Under the pieces are notes generated by a model, which saw nothing but the letters and a program-made list of their open reading frames with translations, was not told the DNA's origin and did no database searches. From positions 1-64,000 of the forward strand of contig JAURNY010000003.1 of NCBI GenBank assembly GCA_030829955.1: a stretch of DNA of 64,000 nucleotides, in the 5' to 3' direction. The DNA comes from Gammaproteobacteria bacterium (GTDB lineage: Bacteria > Pseudomonadota > Gammaproteobacteria > Eutrophobiales > Eutrophobiaceae). How positions within the stretch are numbered: the stretch's first letter is position 1; every line of letters starts with the position of its first letter. The position numbers and the translations under genes are program-made. Positions 60,890 to 64,000 of the stretch are shown here, piece after piece.

Positions 60890-61090
60890 AATACACTTAA
60901 TTTTTCTAGCGTACGACTGATAACTAATTTCTACTATTTTTTGTATTAATCGTTCTTTAATATCATTTGTAGAAAAACAATGGACTGAAACTTCAAGTCT
61001 ATTAATAGAACTATGTACTTTCGAAATACTATTTTCGAAAGCTTGATTGCAATGATTAGAATTTATAGTTTGAATAATAAAAATTATCGA
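60890..61090 (-). other. Open in-frame stretch upstream of the 451-residue gene
   Basis: 201 bases between the dioxygenase stop and the TTG start of the next gene. They are open in the same frame as the downstream gene and protein-like, but have no usual start codon. No promoter or terminator hairpin was recognised. Confidence 0.4.
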
Positions 61091-61984
61091 TTAAAAATCA
61101 GGCTTAAATTTAATAGCCTTATTTAAACTGTTATTAATATAATCCGGCCAATTAGAATTTTTAATGTAAGTTTTTATATCATCAGGGTCGTCATATACTG
61201 ATGTCATATGATGACCAGTTGTAAAATTTAAATGCATGATTTTTCTTGAGTTTCCTTGTTGATAATTACCACAATGAAAACCACTAGTATCAAAGATATA
61301 TAACGTTCCTTTTTTACCTGTGAAATGAACTCTATTAGAATAAGATTTTACTAGCTCCATCGATTTTTCAACTGGCATTTGTATCCCATGACGTAAAAAT
61401 GAACGTTTATGTGAACCCGGAACATACTCTGTATGTGTATCATTCATAGAAATATCAGATACATTTAAGATAATCGATACTTGATGAAGATGGTCAACAT
61501 GCATGTTTCCATTGTTTATTTTATTTACTCCTTTATAGTCAACTTTCATTATTCTGGGTTGGTTTCTAAAATAATGTTGTCTTTTATAGTATCCATATAG
61601 AATTGAATGTATTTCATCATCAAACAATAGCGAAGAAAGTTTCTCATCTAATAATGAAATATATGCTGAAATTTGCATTCCACCTGCTACATATTCATTT
61701 TTTTTAAGTTCTTTAATTGAAAATCTTCTATTAGGATTTTGAAAATCACTTTCGACAATAACATTGTTATGTTCTTCTATTTTTTTGAAATACGCATCAT
61801 CGAGATATTTTGCAACGTCAAGAAACCTATCACACTCTAGTTTCAAAAAGCCATTTTCGTTAAATTCTTCAATTTTTTTTCTAACTTTGTTATTTATACT
61901 TAGAGGTCTAATAGCAGGAGTTTTATATTTGGCAATTGCATAGCAATCTTTTATGAAACGTTTACTATTTTTTATGATTTCCAT
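61091..61984 (-). CDS. Phytanoyl-CoA dioxygenase (PhyH)-like Fe(II)/2-oxoglutarate oxygenase
   Basis: 297 residues. The iron site is visible as HVDHLHQ (H-x-D) and, later, the distal His in SGFHCGN, with the 2-oxoglutarate-binding Arg in NSRKIMHLNF. VPGSHKRSF is the usual PhyH loop. PhyH-like enzymes hydroxylate or oxidise varied substrates, including sugars and lipids. Its place in the CMP-sugar block suggests oxidative tailoring of that residue; the substrate is unknown. Confidence 0.85.
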   Translation of the reverse strand: MEIIKNSKRFIKDCYAIAKYKTPAIRPLSINNKVRKKIEEFNENGFLKLECDRFLDVAKYLDDAYFKKIEEHNNVIVESDFQNPNRRFSIKELKKNEYVAGGMQISAYISLLDEKLSSLLFDDEIHSILYGYYKRQHYFRNQPRIMKVDYKGVNKINNGNMHVDHLHQVSIILNVSDISMNDTHTEYVPGSHKRSFLRHGIQMPVEKSMELVKSYSNRVHFTGKKGTLYIFDTSGFHCGNYQQGNSRKIMHLNFTTGHHMTSVYDDPDDIKTYIKNSNWPDYINNSLNKAIKFKPDF

Positions 61985-62001
61985 AAATAAAAAATATAGA
62001 A

Positions 62002-63444
62002 TTAGTAATTGATTGATTGTTTGATTGTGCTACATATTTTTTCAATATCTATATCTCGTAATTCAGGTGAACTTGGTAAACTAAGACCGGTTGAAGAAAT
62101 ATACTCTGAGTTAGGCAATGATTGTCCTGTATTATAGACAGGCTGTTTATGAACTGGCGGGAATACTGGTCTTGAGTCTATTTTAACCTCGCGAAGTTGC
62201 AACATCAGATTCTCAGCAGAAATACCTGCAATATCTGGATCAATCAATATTGTATAAAGCCAATAAACATTTGACACATGCGGCAACTCAACTGGTAATG
62301 TTATACCAGGTAAATTACCCAGATATTGTTTATATTTACTTGCAATATCTTTTTTCCTTTCCAGTATATTTTCAAGTTTAGACATTTGAGCAACACCAAT
62401 AGCTGCCTGCAAATTTGTCATTCGATAATTATATCCTATAACCTCATGCCAATATCTTTTTTCAGGCGTCATGCCGTGATCACGTAACAATCTACATTTA
62501 TCAGCAAACTCTTTATTATTAGTAACTATCATACCCCCTTCCCCAGTAGTAATAATCTTATTACCAAAAAAACTATATACTCCCATATTTCCTAATGAGC
62601 CTGTTGGTTGATTCTTATAGGTTGAGCCCTGTGCTTCTGCGACATCTTCAATTACAACAAGATTAAATTCTTTGGCTATGGCGTTAATCCCATCCATTTC
62701 TGCAGGATGACCATATAAGTGGACTGGAATAATTGCTTTAGTTTTTTTTGTGATTGATCCACGTATTTGTGCCAGACAGATATTCCATGTGGATTTGTCT
62801 ACGTCTACAAAAACTGGTTTTGCACCCGTATATGTAACAGCATTTGCAGTAGATATGAATGTCAATGATGGAACAATCACTTCATCACCTTCGCCCACTC
62901 CAGCAGCTAACAATGATAAATGTAAGCCTGTTGTTGCTGAACTACAGGCTACTGCATATTGACAATTTGTAGAATCAGCCATCAACTCTTCAAATTTCGT
63001 GACAAATGGACCGCCAGAGGATACCCAACCAGTTATGATGCATTCACTGACTAACTGAAGTTCTTCGTCATCTAATAATGGTTTAGCAACTGCAATATGT
63101 CTGCGTTTATCGTACAGATGAAAATCTATTACTTTTTGCTCGCTATCCAGGACTGGTATTAGTCGAATTTTGTCACTAAATAATTGTGATATTTCTTCAA
63201 TAGAATTTGACTCATGTGCAACAATAGCTTCCTTAAACGGTATGACATTTATGTTTGATTGAAGTCCATGTCCTTCTAATAAGGCTCTACGTATGTCTCC
63301 GTCTGTTAATACGCGTTGAAATTTGCCTTTCGAATTAGTTACAAAAGTTGCGCCGATTTCACCTCTACCAATTGCCTGCATTGCCTGCTGTATAGTGCAA
63401 GTTGATAATACTGAAATATCTAAAATGATATTTTTATTAGTCAT
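62002..63444 (-). CDS. CBS-domain fused DegT/DnrJ/EryC1 sugar aminotransferase
   Basis: 480 residues, about 110 longer than the usual DegT aminotransferase. Residues 1-115 form a CBS pair (VLTDGDIRRALLEG, IRLIPVLDSEQKV). The aminotransferase follows: GWVSSGGPFVTKFE, CSSATTGLHLSLLA, VIEDVAEAQGS, FFGNKIITTGEGGM with the PLP lysine, and YNYRMTNLQAAIG. It makes an amino sugar from a keto sugar, as in perosamine synthesis. The CBS part may sense adenosyl or cytidyl nucleotides. Genuine fusion: the frame is continuous. Confidence 0.9.
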   Translation of the reverse strand: MTNKNIILDISVLSTCTIQQAMQAIGRGEIGATFVTNSKGKFQRVLTDGDIRRALLEGHGLQSNINVIPFKEAIVAHESNSIEEISQLFSDKIRLIPVLDSEQKVIDFHLYDKRRHIAVAKPLLDDEELQLVSECIITGWVSSGGPFVTKFEELMADSTNCQYAVACSSATTGLHLSLLAAGVGEGDEVIVPSLTFISTANAVTYTGAKPVFVDVDKSTWNICLAQIRGSITKKTKAIIPVHLYGHPAEMDGINAIAKEFNLVVIEDVAEAQGSTYKNQPTGSLGNMGVYSFFGNKIITTGEGGMIVTNNKEFADKCRLLRDHGMTPEKRYWHEVIGYNYRMTNLQAAIGVAQMSKLENILERKKDIASKYKQYLGNLPGITLPVELPHVSNVYWLYTILIDPDIAGISAENLMLQLREVKIDSRPVFPPVHKQPVYNTGQSLPNSEYISSTGLSLPSSPELRDIDIEKICSTIKQSINY

Positions 63445-63447
63445 ATA

Positions 63448-63999
63448 TTACTTACTTAAATTGGACAATAAGGCAATGCTTGATTTTACACTCTGAAGGC
63501 CATCATAGACTTCCAAAGTCAAAGTTCTACCTTTTAAATTATTGTTTTTCAATACCGCTTGAATTTCATGTTCATTAGAAATCCCATGATTCTGATCATG
63601 TTTGCCATCGTTTCCACTGATATGCAAATAATCAGTTAGCGAGATTAATTTATTTGCTTCTTCTTGAAAATTTAGGGCTAACGTATTGGTGCTTACCTTG
63701 AGATGAGCAAGATCAAGCAAAAGCTTAAAATCCAGATACTCTTTTAATTCTTCATAAGTTGAATAATCCGTTAACAAAAAAGGATTATTGCTTTTATAAG
63801 TTTGATAGTTAGTGCTTGAAAGCACATTATTTTCTACATAAAGTTGAACTTTATCTTCTGCATGATCCAATAATTTTTCCCAAGCATATTTAAATCTTTG
63901 CAATGCTTTTTCTCTTGAATTTAGAGTTCTATACTTAATTTCTTTCCCTGCTTCATGTGCAGAAAAATCCATTAAAAATCCAGCATGTACCCCATACTT
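63448..63999 (-). CDS. Sugar phosphate isomerase/epimerase (TIM barrel), 5' partial
   Basis: The C-terminal part of an AP-endonuclease-2-like TIM-barrel protein: HAGFLMDFSAHE, VQLYVENN, LLLDLAHLKV with metal-binding acids and His, LHISGNDGKHDQNHG, and LTLEVYDG. The frame runs to the right edge, so the start lies outside. An internal ATG at 63972 is not the start, because the conserved sequence continues upstream. Such enzymes move keto groups in sugars or inositols. It is four bases from the CBS-aminotransferase gene. Confidence 0.8.
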   Translation of the reverse strand, partial: KYGVHAGFLMDFSAHEAGKEIKYRTLNSREKALQRFKYAWEKLLDHAEDKVQLYVENNVLSSTNYQTYKSNNPFLLTDYSTYEELKEYLDFKLLLDLAHLKVSTNTLALNFQEEANKLISLTDYLHISGNDGKHDQNHGISNEHEIQAVLKNNNLKGRTLTLEVYDGLQSVKSSIALLSNLSK

Positions 64000-64000
64000 A

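Noticed and set aside
28956-63999. Mobile element or genomic island borders
   Set aside because: A tRNA-Asn lies near the left end of the locus, but no integrase, transposase or direct repeat of the tRNA end was seen.

Overview
The window is an AT-rich bacterial chromosome segment, most likely from a gammaproteobacterium. The evidence is the gene order thrS-infC-rpmI-rplT-pheS-pheT-ihfA-merR, the presence of GreB, IHF alpha and an Aas-type acyltransferase/acyl-ACP synthetase fusion, and the thiC / isoaspartate-methyltransferase-like / rhodanese / tolC neighbourhood. I cannot name a genus from the sequence alone. No insertion sequence, prophage or CRISPR array was seen.

Positions 1 to about 28.8 kb are mostly housekeeping. 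They hold the end of an aas-like gene, greB, a DUF2892 membrane protein, apt, an MFS transporter, a carboxymuconolactone decarboxylase/SDR pair, and a run of translationally coupled plus-strand genes (GT2 glycosyltransferase, nucleosidase-like, SPL-like radical SAM, putP, anchored methyltransferase). Next come thiC with a TPP riboswitch, the Pcm-like/rhodanese/TolC set, glmS with a Sel1 lipoprotein, tRNA-Pro(GGG), the translation operon on the minus strand, tRNA-Val(GAC), uvrB, an aspartate aminotransferase and tRNA-Asn(GUU). Several classic controls are visible: an ATT start for infC behind a strong Shine-Dalgarno, a hairpin with UGU in its loop before thrS, and a terminator between rplT and pheS. 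pheS is interrupted by an apparent one-base deletion.

From 28.956 kb to the right edge every gene lies on the minus strand in one compact array of 30 genes, ending with galU. This is a Wzx/Wzy-type surface polysaccharide locus whose 5' end lies beyond the window. Read in transcription order from the right, it has six parts. (1) Unusual-sugar genes: sugar-phosphate isomerase, CBS-DegT aminotransferase fusion, PhyH-like dioxygenase, acetyltransferase, methyltransferase, two unknown beta-rich proteins, NeuA-like and KdsB-like cytidylyltransferases, a dehydroquinate-synthase-like cyclase and an SDR. (2) Two glycosyl- or surface-carbohydrate transferases, a PAPS sulfotransferase and an SQD1-type UDP-sulfoquinovose synthase. 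(3) A dehydratase, a GT4, a flippase and two polymerase/ligase-like membrane proteins. (4) A UDP-L-FucNAc/L-QuiNAc-type cassette (CapF-like, CapG/FnlC-like, RmlD-like, CapE/FnlA-like) with a WbuB-like GT4 and a WbpL/WecA-like initiating transferase. (5) A probable branched-sugar cassette (stand-alone GlmU C-domain, Gfo/Idh oxidoreductase, cupin, TcaB9-like C-methyltransferase, PIG-L deacetylase). (6) A WbpM-type dehydratase and galU.

The best candidate for an undescribed system is the CMP-sugar/cyclitol block at about 53.1 to 64 kb, followed by the sulfoquinovose/sulfotransferase pair. Two genes of the locus appear to have lost, or never had, a canonical start codon, and one CapF-like enzyme has a decayed cupin domain.
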